Below the pieces are notes generated by a model. That model searched no databases. It was given only the letters and a program-made list of their open reading frames with translations, and was not told where the DNA came from. Shown here in pieces: positions 35,612-44,019 of a DNA stretch of 64,000 nt (position 1 is its first letter; each line of letters begins with the position of its first letter). The DNA comes from Desulfosalsimonas propionicica (GTDB taxonomy: Bacteria > Desulfobacterota > Desulfobacteria > Desulfobacterales > Desulfosalsimonadaceae), in contig NZ_JACDUS010000010.1 of the NCBI RefSeq assembly GCF_013761005.1, positions 1-64,000 of the forward strand. The letters are read 5' to 3'. A program made the translations under genes and the position numbers.

Positions 35612-36056
35612 GATAAAGGGTTTCAAACCGGTCCACCAGGTCGCGCAATTTTTCCACATGGCCGGTATCAACGGTCTGCTTGCATTTCATGGCCTCGACC
35701 AGGATCTGGTGGAGAACCGAAATTTTTTCCGCGTATTTTTCATCACCCGCAGAAATGCGCTGGGTCATAAAATACCGGGAAACAATGTGCTGGAGCTTGC
35801 CTGCATGGTCTTCCTTGTTGATCACCCAGCGCACCATCTGGTTGTGATGTTCCACGCCGGCATCCTTCATATGCTTTGAAATAACGTGGATCTGGTCCAT
35901 GGAGCGCTCGATGGTGGTGATATGCTCGCGCATCAGCTCGATTCTGGCCGGATCATCATATATGCCGCAGGGAATCTCGCAGTGGGCATAAACCAAAGAC
36001 AGGGACCCGAGCACAAACACAACAGCACAGCAAATGATCTGAAACGATTTTTTCAT
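35604..36056 (-). CDS. sodN: Nickel superoxide dismutase with Sec signal peptide
   Basis: NiSOD dismutates superoxide using nickel bound by an N-terminal hook. The 150-aa precursor has a clear signal peptide (residues 1-24, ending SLVYA) directly before HCEIPCGIYDD, which matches the nickel hook H-C-x-x-P-C-G-x-Y. Cleavage after Ala24 would expose His1, Cys2 and Cys6 as ligands. The body has LMREHITTIERSMDQIH and VRWVINKEDHAGKLQHIVSRYF, typical of the four-helix bundle. The classical Streptomyces enzyme is cytoplasmic with a short leader cut by SodX; here signal peptidase processing and export are likely. The ribosome site AAGGAGG is good. No sodX-like gene is adjacent. Confidence 0.88.
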   Translation of the reverse strand: MKKSFQIICCAVVFVLGSLSLVYAHCEIPCGIYDDPARIELMREHITTIERSMDQIHVISKHMKDAGVEHHNQMVRWVINKEDHAGKLQHIVSRYFMTQRISAGDEKYAEKISVLHQILVEAMKCKQTVDTGHVEKLRDLVDRFETLYLK

Positions 36057-36193
36057 TTCCTTCCTCCTTGAGACGGGTGTTTGAAAAAAACAGATTTGCA
36101 GGCCATATTTTGCCTGTAGCCATAAACATGTACATGGCGGGCTGATTTTTCAAATCCGGAAACAACTCTTTTAACCGACAGACAGGAGTGCCC

Positions 36194-36883
36194 ATGACAG
36201 AGAAAATCATTTCCCTGCCCGAGCTTGCGGAAAAACGGCTGGTGTTTCGCAGCCGGCAGCACGCCGGGCAGGTGCTGGGGCAAATGCTTCAAAAAGAGGC
36301 ATGGTCCGATGCCATTGTGCTGGCGGTTCCCGCAGGCGGCGTGCCGGTGGGACAGGTGGTGGCGCAACAACTGGGAGCGGCCTTTGACGTGGCCGTGGTC
36401 AGCAAAATCACACTGCCGTGGAACACCGAGGCCGGCTACGGGGCCATTGCCTTTGACGGGAGCATGCGGTTCAATGAAATGCTGCTGGCCCGGCTGAACC
36501 TGACAAACCAACAGATGAAAGAAGGCATTGCCGAAACAAAGGAAAAGGTCAGCCGCCGGAGCCGCACACTTCGGGGGCAGCGGCCTTTTCCGGATCTTTC
36601 GGATCGCAGCGCAATCCTTGTCGACGACGGGCTGGCCTCTGGATTTACCATGTTTTGCGCCATTGACGCAGTAAAAAAGGCAGGCGCCCGGCAGGTGTTC
36701 GTGGCCGTGCCAACGGCCCACCGCCAGGCCGCAGAGGCCGCCGCTGAAAAGGTGGACCGGCTTTATTGCGCAAATATCCGCTCCGGCAGATCCTTTGCCG
36801 TTGCCGAAGCCTACGAACTCTGGACTGATGTGTCCGAGCAGGAACTCATGGAGATGATGAACAACCCTGGCGATCGGGTGTAA
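36194..36883 (+). CDS. Phosphoribosyltransferase family protein
   Basis: The ATG at 36194 has CAGGAG at a five-base spacing; the GTG at 36188 overlaps that site and is rejected. The 229-aa product has a Rossmann-type PRTase core: IVLAVPAGGVPVGQVVAQQL near residue 45, a variable hood region, and the PRPP-binding loop AILVDDGLASGFTM near residue 140, followed by AGARQVFVAVPTAHRQAAE. This is the stand-alone 'predicted phosphoribosyltransferase' type often found with hydrolases or chaperones rather than a defined nucleotide enzyme. The base substrate is unknown. It is divergent from sodN. Confidence 0.85.
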   Translation: MTEKIISLPELAEKRLVFRSRQHAGQVLGQMLQKEAWSDAIVLAVPAGGVPVGQVVAQQLGAAFDVAVVSKITLPWNTEAGYGAIAFDGSMRFNEMLLARLNLTNQQMKEGIAETKEKVSRRSRTLRGQRPFPDLSDRSAILVDDGLASGFTMFCAIDAVKKAGARQVFVAVPTAHRQAAEAAAEKVDRLYCANIRSGRSFAVAEAYELWTDVSEQELMEMMNNPGDRV

Positions 36884-36913
36884 TACTCATACCGGTTTTT
36901 CATGCATCCCAAA

Positions 36914-37747
36914 TCAATTCAGGCTGTGCAGGAAATCCAGCACATCCGATGCCAGCCGCCGTGGGGCCTCAATGGCGGTCATATGCCCGATGCCCTCATA
37001 TTCCAAAAGCTGTGCGCCTGGGATTTCTTTTGCCATCAGCCGGCTGGATTCCACGAACAAATCATCCTTTTGCGCACCAACAATGAGCACCGGACACGAT
37101 ATCCGCCGGAGGCCTTCAACCCTGGGATCCGGATCCTTATAGAAGCTGCGCACGAATTCTGCGATCACAAACCGGTTGTTTCGCCTTGCCATGGAAAGGG
37201 CGGTGGCAAGCATCTCGTCAATGTTCTCTGATTCAACAATACCCCGGAAAAACGGGCCGGGCCTGTCTTTTAACCCCGCGATCATGGTCTCCCAGTCCAG
37301 TTTTTCAAACAATGCGGCAAAATTATCGTGAAACTGGTCAATGGTCTGCCGGTCGCCGGGCACCGGGGAGGTCACCGAGGCGGTGTTGGTCAAAATCAGG
37401 GAGGCAAACCTGGAGCAGTCCTTCATTGCATAACGCACCCCGGCAAACCCGCCGGTTGAATGGGTCAGCAGATGAAACCGGTCCAGGCCCAGATGATCAG
37501 CCAGGGCGATGATATCTTCGCCCACGGTCTCACAGTCAAAACCCGGGGGATCATCTTCCGCCTCAGTATAGCCGTGACCGCGCATATCCATTGCCACAAA
37601 CCGGAAATGCTGCGCAATCTTGTCTGCCACACCGGTCAGATCCCAGTAAGCAGTGTTTTCCATGAGCCCGGCCACGGCAATCACCGGCTCGCCGGTTCCT
37701 TTGTCCTCATAGTAAATTCGGGCATTGCCCCGGTTAAAATACGCCAT
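36914..37747 (-). CDS. Alpha/beta hydrolase
   Basis: The ATG at 37747 is preferred over a TTG two codons upstream. The 277-aa product has oxyanion region VAGLMENTAYWD, the strand RFVAMDMRGHGYTE, the nucleophile Ser97 in LLTHSTGGFAG, acid in LIVGAQKDDLF, and catalytic His in YEGIGHMTAIEAP. The elbow THSTGG deviates from the usual G-x-S-x-G by Thr at the first position. The family includes esterases, haloalkane dehalogenases and C-C hydrolases; substrate cannot be told. It converges on the PRTase gene with 30 bases between. Confidence 0.85.
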   Translation of the reverse strand: MAYFNRGNARIYYEDKGTGEPVIAVAGLMENTAYWDLTGVADKIAQHFRFVAMDMRGHGYTEAEDDPPGFDCETVGEDIIALADHLGLDRFHLLTHSTGGFAGVRYAMKDCSRFASLILTNTASVTSPVPGDRQTIDQFHDNFAALFEKLDWETMIAGLKDRPGPFFRGIVESENIDEMLATALSMARRNNRFVIAEFVRSFYKDPDPRVEGLRRISCPVLIVGAQKDDLFVESSRLMAKEIPGAQLLEYEGIGHMTAIEAPRRLASDVLDFLHSLN

Positions 37748-37830
37748 GAACAAAACATCCTTTCACTGCGGGTTAAAATAATCTTTATACAGAGAGAACA
37801 CACAAATTTCAAATCAAAGATACCCGGGTC

Positions 37831-37858
37831 TTGACAAGGATTGACTTCTGCTTATCAT
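37831..37858 (+). promoter_or_regulatory. Putative sigma-70 promoter of the amidohydrolase gene
   Basis: TTGACA at 37831-37836 and TATCAT at 37853-37858 are separated by 16 bases. The amidohydrolase ATG lies about 140 bases downstream, leaving a long leader with no recognised element. Confidence 0.4.
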
Positions 37859-38000
37859 ACTGATACTAATGAAAATTATCTCAACTCCGCCTTAACAGGG
37901 AAATGATCGGATAAAACAGCTGTTTGCCCCAAAAACCCCAGGCCCGGTATGGATATCCCAAATAACCCCTGCCGGGCATGATTTTGCACAAGGAGCCGGT

Positions 38001-39260
38001 ATGCATACGGTACTGGAAAAAATGAGCCTGATTGACGGACTGGGACAATGCCTGCCGGATGCCGTGCTGGTGTTTGAAAACAACCAAATTGCTGCAGCCG
38101 GCCCCAATGGACAGGTAAAGATCCCGGAAGATGCGGTGCGCCATGATCTGTCTGGCAAATTTGTCATGCCCGGGTTAATCGACGCCCATATTCACCTGGA
38201 CATGCACGGCATGGCCGACACCTGTCATGAAAGCCTGGTGGAGGACAAGCTCAGAACCCTGCGCGCTGCCCGGGAGATGGCCAACACGCTCAGATCCGGC
38301 ATCACCACAGTGAGAAACGCAGGCTCTGCCAATTACATCGACATTGCCGTCAAAAGGGCCGTGGAAGAAGGCCTGATTCCGGGCCCACGCATCCTGGCTT
38401 CCGGAAAAATCATCTGTATGCTGTCCGCCGGCAGTGAGTATTTCAAGGGCCTGTACCGGGAGGCAGACGGCGTGGATGAAAACCGCAGGGCCGCCAGAGA
38501 GCAGATCAAGGAAGGCGCTGACGTGCTCAAGGTCATGGCCACTGGCGCCATCATGAACCCGGGCGGCATACCCGGTGCCGCCCAGCTCGATGTTGACGAA
38601 ATACGGGCCGTGGTCAATGAAGGTCAAAAGGCAGGCAAGCACACGGCCGCCCACGCCCACGGGGCACAGGGAATCAAAAACGCCGTGCGCGCAGGGGTGC
38701 GCACCATCGAGCACGGCACCCTGGCAGATGCCGAAGCCCTGAAAATGATGGCGGACTCCGGGGTTTATCTCATCTCCACCCTGAGTTCCAATTACTGGAT
38801 GTGCAACAACGATTCCGAAGAAATCTGCCAGCAGATCCCCCGATTCATGTCTGACAAGGCCAACGATGTTGCCCGCATCCGGCTGGAAAACCTGCACCAT
38901 GCCATTGCCGAAGGCGTCAGCGTGATCATGGGAACCGATGCGGGAACTCCCTATAACTTTCACGGCAAAAACGCCATGGAGCTCATCCAGTACGTTAAAA
39001 ACGGCCTTATGGATCCTATGGAAGCCATTATCGCCGCCACCAGCCGCGCCGCAAAAGCCCTGGGACTGGAAGATCGGGTCGGGTCCCTGACATCCGGAAA
39101 ACTGGCCGACTGCATCGTGGTCCACCAAAACCCCATAGACGACATCGAAGCACTGGGCTCCCTGGATCAGATCTTTTTGGTATTCAAGGATGGAAAGCCT
39201 GTATCCGGAAAGGTTGACACCAGCCAGTGGTCGCCTGACTCGCCCCTGGGCCCGGGATAA
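38001..39260 (+). CDS. Metal-dependent amidohydrolase
   Basis: The 419-aa product starts at an ATG with AAGGAG upstream. It has the amidohydrolase TIM-barrel signature: HxH at His63/His65 in LIDAHIHLDMHG, a Lys in ADVLKVMATGAIM that may be carboxylated or bind substrate, later ligands in HTAAHAHGAQG and IEHGTLADAE, and the final Asp in IMGTDAGTPYNFHG. The C-terminal GKLADCIVV closes the small beta-sandwich. It resembles imidazolonepropionase-like and prolidase-like members (Xaa-Pro dipeptidase-type amidohydrolases), with a binuclear metal site possible. No signal peptide; substrate unknown; no hut genes nearby. Confidence 0.88.
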   Translation: MHTVLEKMSLIDGLGQCLPDAVLVFENNQIAAAGPNGQVKIPEDAVRHDLSGKFVMPGLIDAHIHLDMHGMADTCHESLVEDKLRTLRAAREMANTLRSGITTVRNAGSANYIDIAVKRAVEEGLIPGPRILASGKIICMLSAGSEYFKGLYREADGVDENRRAAREQIKEGADVLKVMATGAIMNPGGIPGAAQLDVDEIRAVVNEGQKAGKHTAAHAHGAQGIKNAVRAGVRTIEHGTLADAEALKMMADSGVYLISTLSSNYWMCNNDSEEICQQIPRFMSDKANDVARIRLENLHHAIAEGVSVIMGTDAGTPYNFHGKNAMELIQYVKNGLMDPMEAIIAATSRAAKALGLEDRVGSLTSGKLADCIVVHQNPIDDIEALGSLDQIFLVFKDGKPVSGKVDTSQWSPDSPLGPG

Positions 39261-39422
39261 ATCCTGTTTTGCCCGTTTTTCTCACCCGGGCCGGCCAATA
39301 CAATTTTTTCGCCTGAAACAACAAACCCGGCCGCATGTCCCTGTGGTTTCCTGTGGCGGGTGCCCTTCATTCCGGCAATAGGGGCAAACATTATAAAAGA
39401 CAGATGATCTGGAGGTTCCGCC

Positions 39423-40778
39423 ATGAAAAAAATCCTGTTTCTGTGCGATGCCAGTGATATTGACATGGTGGAGCAAAGCTTTGCCCGCCAGAACAGATAT
39501 GATCTCACCATTGAAACATCGGAAAAAATCCTCCAGTTCGGGGTGCGGCCCTACCTGGAGCAGACCATTGAACGGATCAGAAACAATCCGGAAATGTATG
39601 ACGGCATTGTGGGGACCCATGACTCCTCAGCCGTGTTTGCCGCCATTATCGCCCAGGAAACCGGCCACCGGTTCGCGCCGGTCAACGCGGTGATCAACAC
39701 CCAGAACAAGTACCTTTTCCGGCGCATCCAGCGCGATATCCTCCCGGAATTCACACCGGCTTACGCCCTGGCCCTGGACTATCTGCGCAAGCCGTCCCGG
39801 CTTTCGTTTCCGTTTTTCATCAAACCCGTGCGCGCCAACATTTCCTTTGGCACACACATAGTGGAGCAGACAGGCGAGCTGGAATACCACATGGCACGGG
39901 AAAGCTTTGATATCGCCCGATTCAACCAGTATTACCTAAATGCCCTGGCCATTGACCCGGCTTATCACAACGCCTTAAACGTTGCCACTTGCAACAATTT
40001 TTTGTGCGAGGAACTGGTGTCCGGCACCCAGGTAACCATGGACGGTTATGTGTTTGAAGGGGAAGTGACCTTTTTTGGCATCACCCGGGCGGTTTATCAC
40101 CCAAATACCAACAGTTTCTTCTATCACGCCTTTCCGCACCGTTTTGACCCGGCTCTGCAGGACAAGATCGAAACAGCCCTCAAAAAGCTGATTCCGGCCC
40201 TGGGTATTGACAACAGCTTTTTCAACGTGGAACTGCGGGCAGACGAGGAAAAACAGAGATTCGGCATCATCGAGATCAACAGCCGCATTGCCTTTCAGTT
40301 TGCCAAGACCATCAAATCGGTCACCGGCACAGACCCCCTGCATATGCTCTGCGACGTGGCTACGGGCCAAAGGCCCGACCCAATAAAAACGCGCACTATG
40401 ACCCATGGGGCCTGCTTCAATTTTGAACTGCATCTTTTCCATGACGCCCGGATACTGCAGACCCCAACCCAGAGCGCATTTGAAGAAATCCGCCTGAAAT
40501 ATCCCGAGGTCAGCATCCGCAACCTGATCCATGGAAATGCACATTTATCGGATTTCAAGCACAACCCGGAAAGCTACCGCTACGCAGTGGTGGATGTGCC
40601 CGGAGACAGCCACGAGCAGATCATGGAAAAATATTACCAAGTGGTTTCCATGCTCGGCTACCGATTCAGCAAGGCCCCGGAAGACGGGAAGGTCAGCTGC
40701 ATAATGGCCGAATCCCCGCCGCACAGGACCTATGGCGGCAGCCGGGAAGTCGCCTCCCAGCCTGTCCCGGAGGACTGA
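39423..40778 (+). CDS. ATP-grasp domain protein
   Basis: The 451-aa product has GGAGG upstream of its ATG. An N-terminal pre-grasp Rossmann-like region (KKILFLCDASDIDMVEQSF, then DGIVGTHDSSAVFAAIIAQ) is followed by an ATP-grasp module: NTQNKYLFRRIQRD near residue 96, FPFFIKPVRANISFGTHIV near 136, EELVSGTQVTMDGYVFEG near 200, and the Mg-binding strand FGIIEINSRIAFQFAK near 280. It probably ligates a carboxylate to an amine or thiol. The substrate is unknown and no biosynthetic neighbours are present. It stands alone between the amidohydrolase and the SlyD-like gene. Confidence 0.8.
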   Translation: MKKILFLCDASDIDMVEQSFARQNRYDLTIETSEKILQFGVRPYLEQTIERIRNNPEMYDGIVGTHDSSAVFAAIIAQETGHRFAPVNAVINTQNKYLFRRIQRDILPEFTPAYALALDYLRKPSRLSFPFFIKPVRANISFGTHIVEQTGELEYHMARESFDIARFNQYYLNALAIDPAYHNALNVATCNNFLCEELVSGTQVTMDGYVFEGEVTFFGITRAVYHPNTNSFFYHAFPHRFDPALQDKIETALKKLIPALGIDNSFFNVELRADEEKQRFGIIEINSRIAFQFAKTIKSVTGTDPLHMLCDVATGQRPDPIKTRTMTHGACFNFELHLFHDARILQTPTQSAFEEIRLKYPEVSIRNLIHGNAHLSDFKHNPESYRYAVVDVPGDSHEQIMEKYYQVVSMLGYRFSKAPEDGKVSCIMAESPPHRTYGGSREVASQPVPED

Positions 40779-40795
40779 AAACCCATAAAAAAAAC

Positions 40796-40823
40796 TTGAC
40801 TTGTGCGTTTTCATCCCTAGGGT
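40796..40823 (+). promoter_or_regulatory. Putative sigma-70 promoter of the FKBP gene
   Basis: TTGACT at 40796-40801 and TAGGGT at 40818-40823 are 16 bases apart. The FKBP ATG is at 40863, with AAAGGAG in the short leader. Confidence 0.45.
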
Positions 40824-40862
40824 AAATTGAACAAAATCAATTTAACCAAAGGAGTTTTTTTT

Positions 40863-41363
40863 ATGCAAAAAGTTGAAAACGGCAAGTTTGTCACCGTTCA
40901 GTACAAGGGCACCCTGGATAGCGGCGAAGTTTTTGATACCAGCGATGAAAGCCAGCCCATGGAGGTCATGGTGGGCGCAGGTCAGGTAATCCAGGGCTTT
41001 GAACAGGCCCTGCTGGGCATGGGCTTGAATGAAAAAAAGTCCTTTACCCTGGAGCCGGACCAGGCTTATGGCAACCGGGATGAAGAACAGCTGCACACTT
41101 TCTCCCGGGAGGAAGTGCCCCCGGAGATGAACCCCCAGGTGGGCGATGTCATCGGCCTGCAAACCCCGGACGGACAGCAGATCCCGGCCAAAATCGCCCA
41201 AGCCGACGACGAGAAGGTGGTGGTGGACTTAAACCATCCCCTGGCGGGCCAGAATTTGAACTTTGAAATCGAGGTAAAGGCCATCAATGACGAGCCGACC
41301 CAGCAGATGCAGCCCGGATGCGACACCGGCGGCTGCGACTGCTCCTCGGGCTGCTCCTGCTGA
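40863..41363 (+). CDS. FKBP-type peptidyl-prolyl isomerase, SlyD-like
   Basis: The ATG at 40863 is chosen over the upstream TTG because AAAGGAG precedes it. The 166-aa product has the FKBP strand KFVTVQYKGTLDSGEVFDTS, GAGQVIQGFEQALLGMGLNEKK, and an inserted IF (chaperone) domain around PDQAYGNRDEEQLHTF to DLNHPLAGQNLNFEIEV. The C-terminal tail CDTGGCDCSSGCSC is cysteine-rich, as in SlyD-type metal-binding tails, but without histidines. It acts in the cytoplasm as a folding catalyst, perhaps with metal (nickel) handling. It has its own promoter and a strong terminator. Confidence 0.92.
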   Translation: MQKVENGKFVTVQYKGTLDSGEVFDTSDESQPMEVMVGAGQVIQGFEQALLGMGLNEKKSFTLEPDQAYGNRDEEQLHTFSREEVPPEMNPQVGDVIGLQTPDGQQIPAKIAQADDEKVVVDLNHPLAGQNLNFEIEVKAINDEPTQQMQPGCDTGGCDCSSGCSC

Positions 41364-41400
41364 TTGCGCTAACAAATATTTATCTCTCATCCCCCCCCTA

Positions 41401-41441
41401 AACCGGGGCAGCGGGCCGGAAGGCCCCTGCCCCGGTTTTTT
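41401..41441 (+). terminator. Rho-independent terminator after the FKBP gene
   Basis: AACCGGGGCAG (41401-41411) pairs with CTGCCCCGGTT (41427-41437) around an inner GGGCC..GGCCC hairpin, then a T-run to 41441. It is strong and lies 38 bases after the stop codon. Confidence 0.9.
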
Positions 41442-41481
41442 ATGCGCCAAAGCCTGCCCCTTCAGCCATCCCCCCTGCGGT

Positions 41482-42228
41482 TCACGCCGCAAAACCGCCA
41501 TTGACACACAAATTCTGCCCGCTGATCCAGCCGGCTTCGCCGCTGACCAGAAGCAGTACGGCACCGGCAATATCGCCGGGGGTGCCGATGCGGCCGAATG
41601 CGGCCATATCCGCGAGATTTTGTATTTGTTGTTCTGTCTTGCCCTGCCTGAACAGTTCCGTATCCACGGGTCCGGGTGATATGGCATTGACTGCGATTTT
41701 TCTGTGGCCCAGTTCCTTTGCCAGCACTTTGGTGATCTGCTCTACAGCCCCCTTGGTGGCGGCATAAACGCCATAATCAGGCAGCATCATCTTTGTCACG
41801 GACGAGGAAATATTGATGATTTTTCCGCCATCCGCCATTTTTTGGGCCGCCTGCTGGCAGGCAAAAAACAAGCCCTTGACGTTTAAGGCAAAACTATCAT
41901 CAAATTCCTTTTCAGTGATGTCGGCAATTTTTTTAAACAACGCAATGCCGGCATTGTTGACCAGAATGTCGATGGAACCGAAATGTCGCTCGGAGGCGTC
42001 AAACAACGCCTTGATCTCGCTGATCTTTTGCATGTCCGCTTGCAGGGAAAAAGCCTGCCCGCCGTTTTCAATGATCTGTGAGACCACCTCATCAGCCGCT
42101 TTTGCATTGTTGGCATAATTGACCACCACCGAGGCGCCGGATTGGCCGAGCTTCAAAGCAATTGCCCTTCCAATGCCCCGGGATGCACCGGTTACGATAG
42201 CTGTTTTGTTTTTCAATCCAGCTTGCAT
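41482..42228 (-). CDS. SDR family oxidoreductase (FabG-like)
   Basis: The 248-aa short-chain dehydrogenase has the cofactor motif TAIVTGASRGIGRAIA at residues 9-24, NNAG at about 90 (ILVNNAGIALF), the catalytic Ser in NISSSVTKM, and Tyr-x3-Lys in YGVYAATKGAVEQ. The C-terminus GQNLCVNGGFAA is typical of FabG-like members. It would reduce a keto group or oxidise an alcohol with NAD(P); the substrate is unknown. The HAD hydrolase gene is upstream on the same strand, 118 bases away. Confidence 0.9.
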   Translation of the reverse strand: MQAGLKNKTAIVTGASRGIGRAIALKLGQSGASVVVNYANNAKAADEVVSQIIENGGQAFSLQADMQKISEIKALFDASERHFGSIDILVNNAGIALFKKIADITEKEFDDSFALNVKGLFFACQQAAQKMADGGKIINISSSVTKMMLPDYGVYAATKGAVEQITKVLAKELGHRKIAVNAISPGPVDTELFRQGKTEQQIQNLADMAAFGRIGTPGDIAGAVLLLVSGEAGWISGQNLCVNGGFAA

Positions 42229-42346
42229 ATTCCCTCTTCCTTTTTTATTTGCTTTTTTTCGGATTCCGCCATCGCCGTCAACGCCTCCGGACTGGAACTT
42301 TTATTGTCAACACAAGCATCGTCTCGGCTGCAGAAAAAGCTTTTGC

Positions 42347-43180
42347 TCAGCTATCGGGCATGGCGTTTTCCACCCGATCTCTTCTGGAAAGGATGGATCC
42401 GGGATCAATTTCCCATAGATTTTCAAACACATAGTCAGGCTGATAAGGAAAGCGGTTCATGGTCTCCCGGCTGGTCACCCCGCTGAGAACCAGGCATGTG
42501 GTCATCCCGGATTCCAGCCCCCCCACAATATCGGTGTCCATCCGATCACCGATCATAAAGCAGTTGGCCGAATGCACGCCCAGTTTCTTCCGGGCCCAGA
42601 ACATCATGGCCGGATTGGGCTTTCCCAGAAAGTAAGGGGGCACACCTGTCACGCGTTCAATGGGGGCAACCAGGGCGCCGCAGGCCGGCACCGGTCCCCT
42701 CAGGCTGGGTCCGGTCAGATCCGGATTGGTGGCGATGAACTTGGCCCCCTCCTGGATCAGCAGGGTTGCTTCAATGATTTTGGCGTAATCATATTGCTCG
42801 GTCTCTGCGACAATCACATAATCAGGCCTGTCAGAGGTAATGGTGATGCCCGCCTTTTCCAGTTCCTCGACAATCCCCGGGCCCCCGATTACATAGGCGG
42901 AGCAGCCCTCCGGCCGCTGTACCCGGAGAAAGCTGGCCGTTGCCATGGCAGAGGTATAGAAGCAATCCTCAGGGACATCAATGCCCATGCCCATGAGCCG
43001 ATCCCTGATTTCCAGCGGTTTGTGGTAGGAGTTGTTGGTCAGAAACAGAAATTTGTAACCGCCCTGCTGCAGTTTGCCGACAAACTCGCCGGAACCGGAA
43101 ATCAGGTGGGAGCCGGTATAAACGACCCCGTCCATATCCATGATAAACGCTTTTTGGTAGGTCCTGTTGTCCTTATGCAT
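42347..43180 (-). CDS. HAD-IIA family hydrolase (NagD/PGP-like)
   Basis: The 277-aa product shows HAD motif I as KAFIMDMDGVVYTG (nucleophile Asp and acid Asp two residues later), motif II in LFLTNNSYHKP, a C2-type cap with YVIGGPGIVEELEKAG and FIATNPDLTGPSLRG, GKPNPAMMFWARKKLG with the motif III Lys, and motif IV in CFMIGDRMDTDIVGGLESGM. Related enzymes dephosphorylate phosphoglycolate, 4-nitrophenyl phosphate or nucleotides. No strong ribosome site is visible upstream of the ATG. Confidence 0.9.
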   Translation of the reverse strand: MHKDNRTYQKAFIMDMDGVVYTGSHLISGSGEFVGKLQQGGYKFLFLTNNSYHKPLEIRDRLMGMGIDVPEDCFYTSAMATASFLRVQRPEGCSAYVIGGPGIVEELEKAGITITSDRPDYVIVAETEQYDYAKIIEATLLIQEGAKFIATNPDLTGPSLRGPVPACGALVAPIERVTGVPPYFLGKPNPAMMFWARKKLGVHSANCFMIGDRMDTDIVGGLESGMTTCLVLSGVTSRETMNRFPYQPDYVFENLWEIDPGSILSRRDRVENAMPDS

Positions 43181-43531
43181 AAGTTAAACCGTTGGTGGTG
43201 CGTTAAAAAACACCTTGCATCCCGGGTGATTGCCTTGCCATTGGCGTTTGGCCGGTTCTGCATGGCGTCTTGTGCGATTTTTCAGTGATAATGGTTTCGG
43301 AAACTGCCGCTTCAAAAACCAAACCCTGATCATAGACATCTCAGAAGTTCAATTTATCATATAATCAAAAAATTTCATCAAACCATTCCACCTGCTTGAT
43401 TTCGGGCCTGGCAACACGGGAAAAAGAAATACTGTTACTGGTGGGTTCCGGATTTTTCCGGCTTTGCACGGGAAGAATTTTAAGATATGATGCATGCAAC
43501 TTTCAACTAGACGGCAAATAATAAAAGCGAA
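43181..43531. other. Divergent intergenic region
   Basis: This 351-base gap separates the HAD gene from a plus-strand pair. It holds a good promoter at 43464-43491 and a small CCGGATTTTTCCGG inverted repeat just before it. I see no gene in the rest. Confidence 0.5.
43464..43491 (+). promoter_or_regulatory. Putative sigma-70 promoter
   Basis: TTGCAC at 43464-43469 and TATGAT at 43486-43491 are 16 bases apart. The gene pair beginning at 43532 would start ~34 bases after the transcription start. Confidence 0.5.
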
Positions 43532-44008
43532 ATGCATCAGATGGACCAACCTGCAGACATAGTGGTGATCCCCAAAGAAGAGGCCGTATTCTGGCTCGAC
43601 AGCGAGGGGTGGTGGCGAAATGACGGCGGACGGTTCCGGAAAAAGAAAATCATCGATTATTTTCACCGGCACATTAACCATGACGAAAACGGCTATTTCG
43701 TTCTCCAGGACAAGGGCGGAATCTGGGAGAAAGTCTATTTCCCCTATGAAGACACGGCGTTGTTCGCATTTGACATCCGGAAGCAAAACAACGACATATG
43801 GCTGGTGCTCAACACCGGCCGGGAAATCCTGCTGGATCCGGAAACGCTTTATATCCAGGGTGACCGGCTCTATGCCATAAACAACGATGAGCACATCCGA
43901 TTTGCCGAGCGGGCCATGATCCGGATGTGCGCACTCATGGAAGAAGATGAAAACGACCGCCTGCAAATCTGCACAAACGGCCGTAAATACGTAATCACAG
44001 AAAAATAA
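43532..44008 (+). CDS. Conserved hypothetical protein, 158 aa
   Basis: The start may be the ATG at 43532 or at 43541 (MDQPADIVV); neither has a strong ribosome site. The product is soluble and beta-rich: DIVVIPKEEAVFWLDSEGWW, then KKKIIDYFHRHINHDENGYF, EKVYFPYEDTALFAFDIR and WLVLNTGREILLDPETLYIQ. Similar proteins seem common in Desulfobacterota from memory, but their function is unknown. The next gene follows after 11 bases, so the pair is probably an operon. Confidence 0.7.
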   Translation: MHQMDQPADIVVIPKEEAVFWLDSEGWWRNDGGRFRKKKIIDYFHRHINHDENGYFVLQDKGGIWEKVYFPYEDTALFAFDIRKQNNDIWLVLNTGREILLDPETLYIQGDRLYAINNDEHIRFAERAMIRMCALMEEDENDRLQICTNGRKYVITEK

Positions 44009-44019
44009 AGAAAACAGAA

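Noticed and set aside
38175-39128. 317-codon minus-strand frame opposite the amidohydrolase
   Set aside because: Antisense shadow of a clear enzyme gene without ribosome site or motif.
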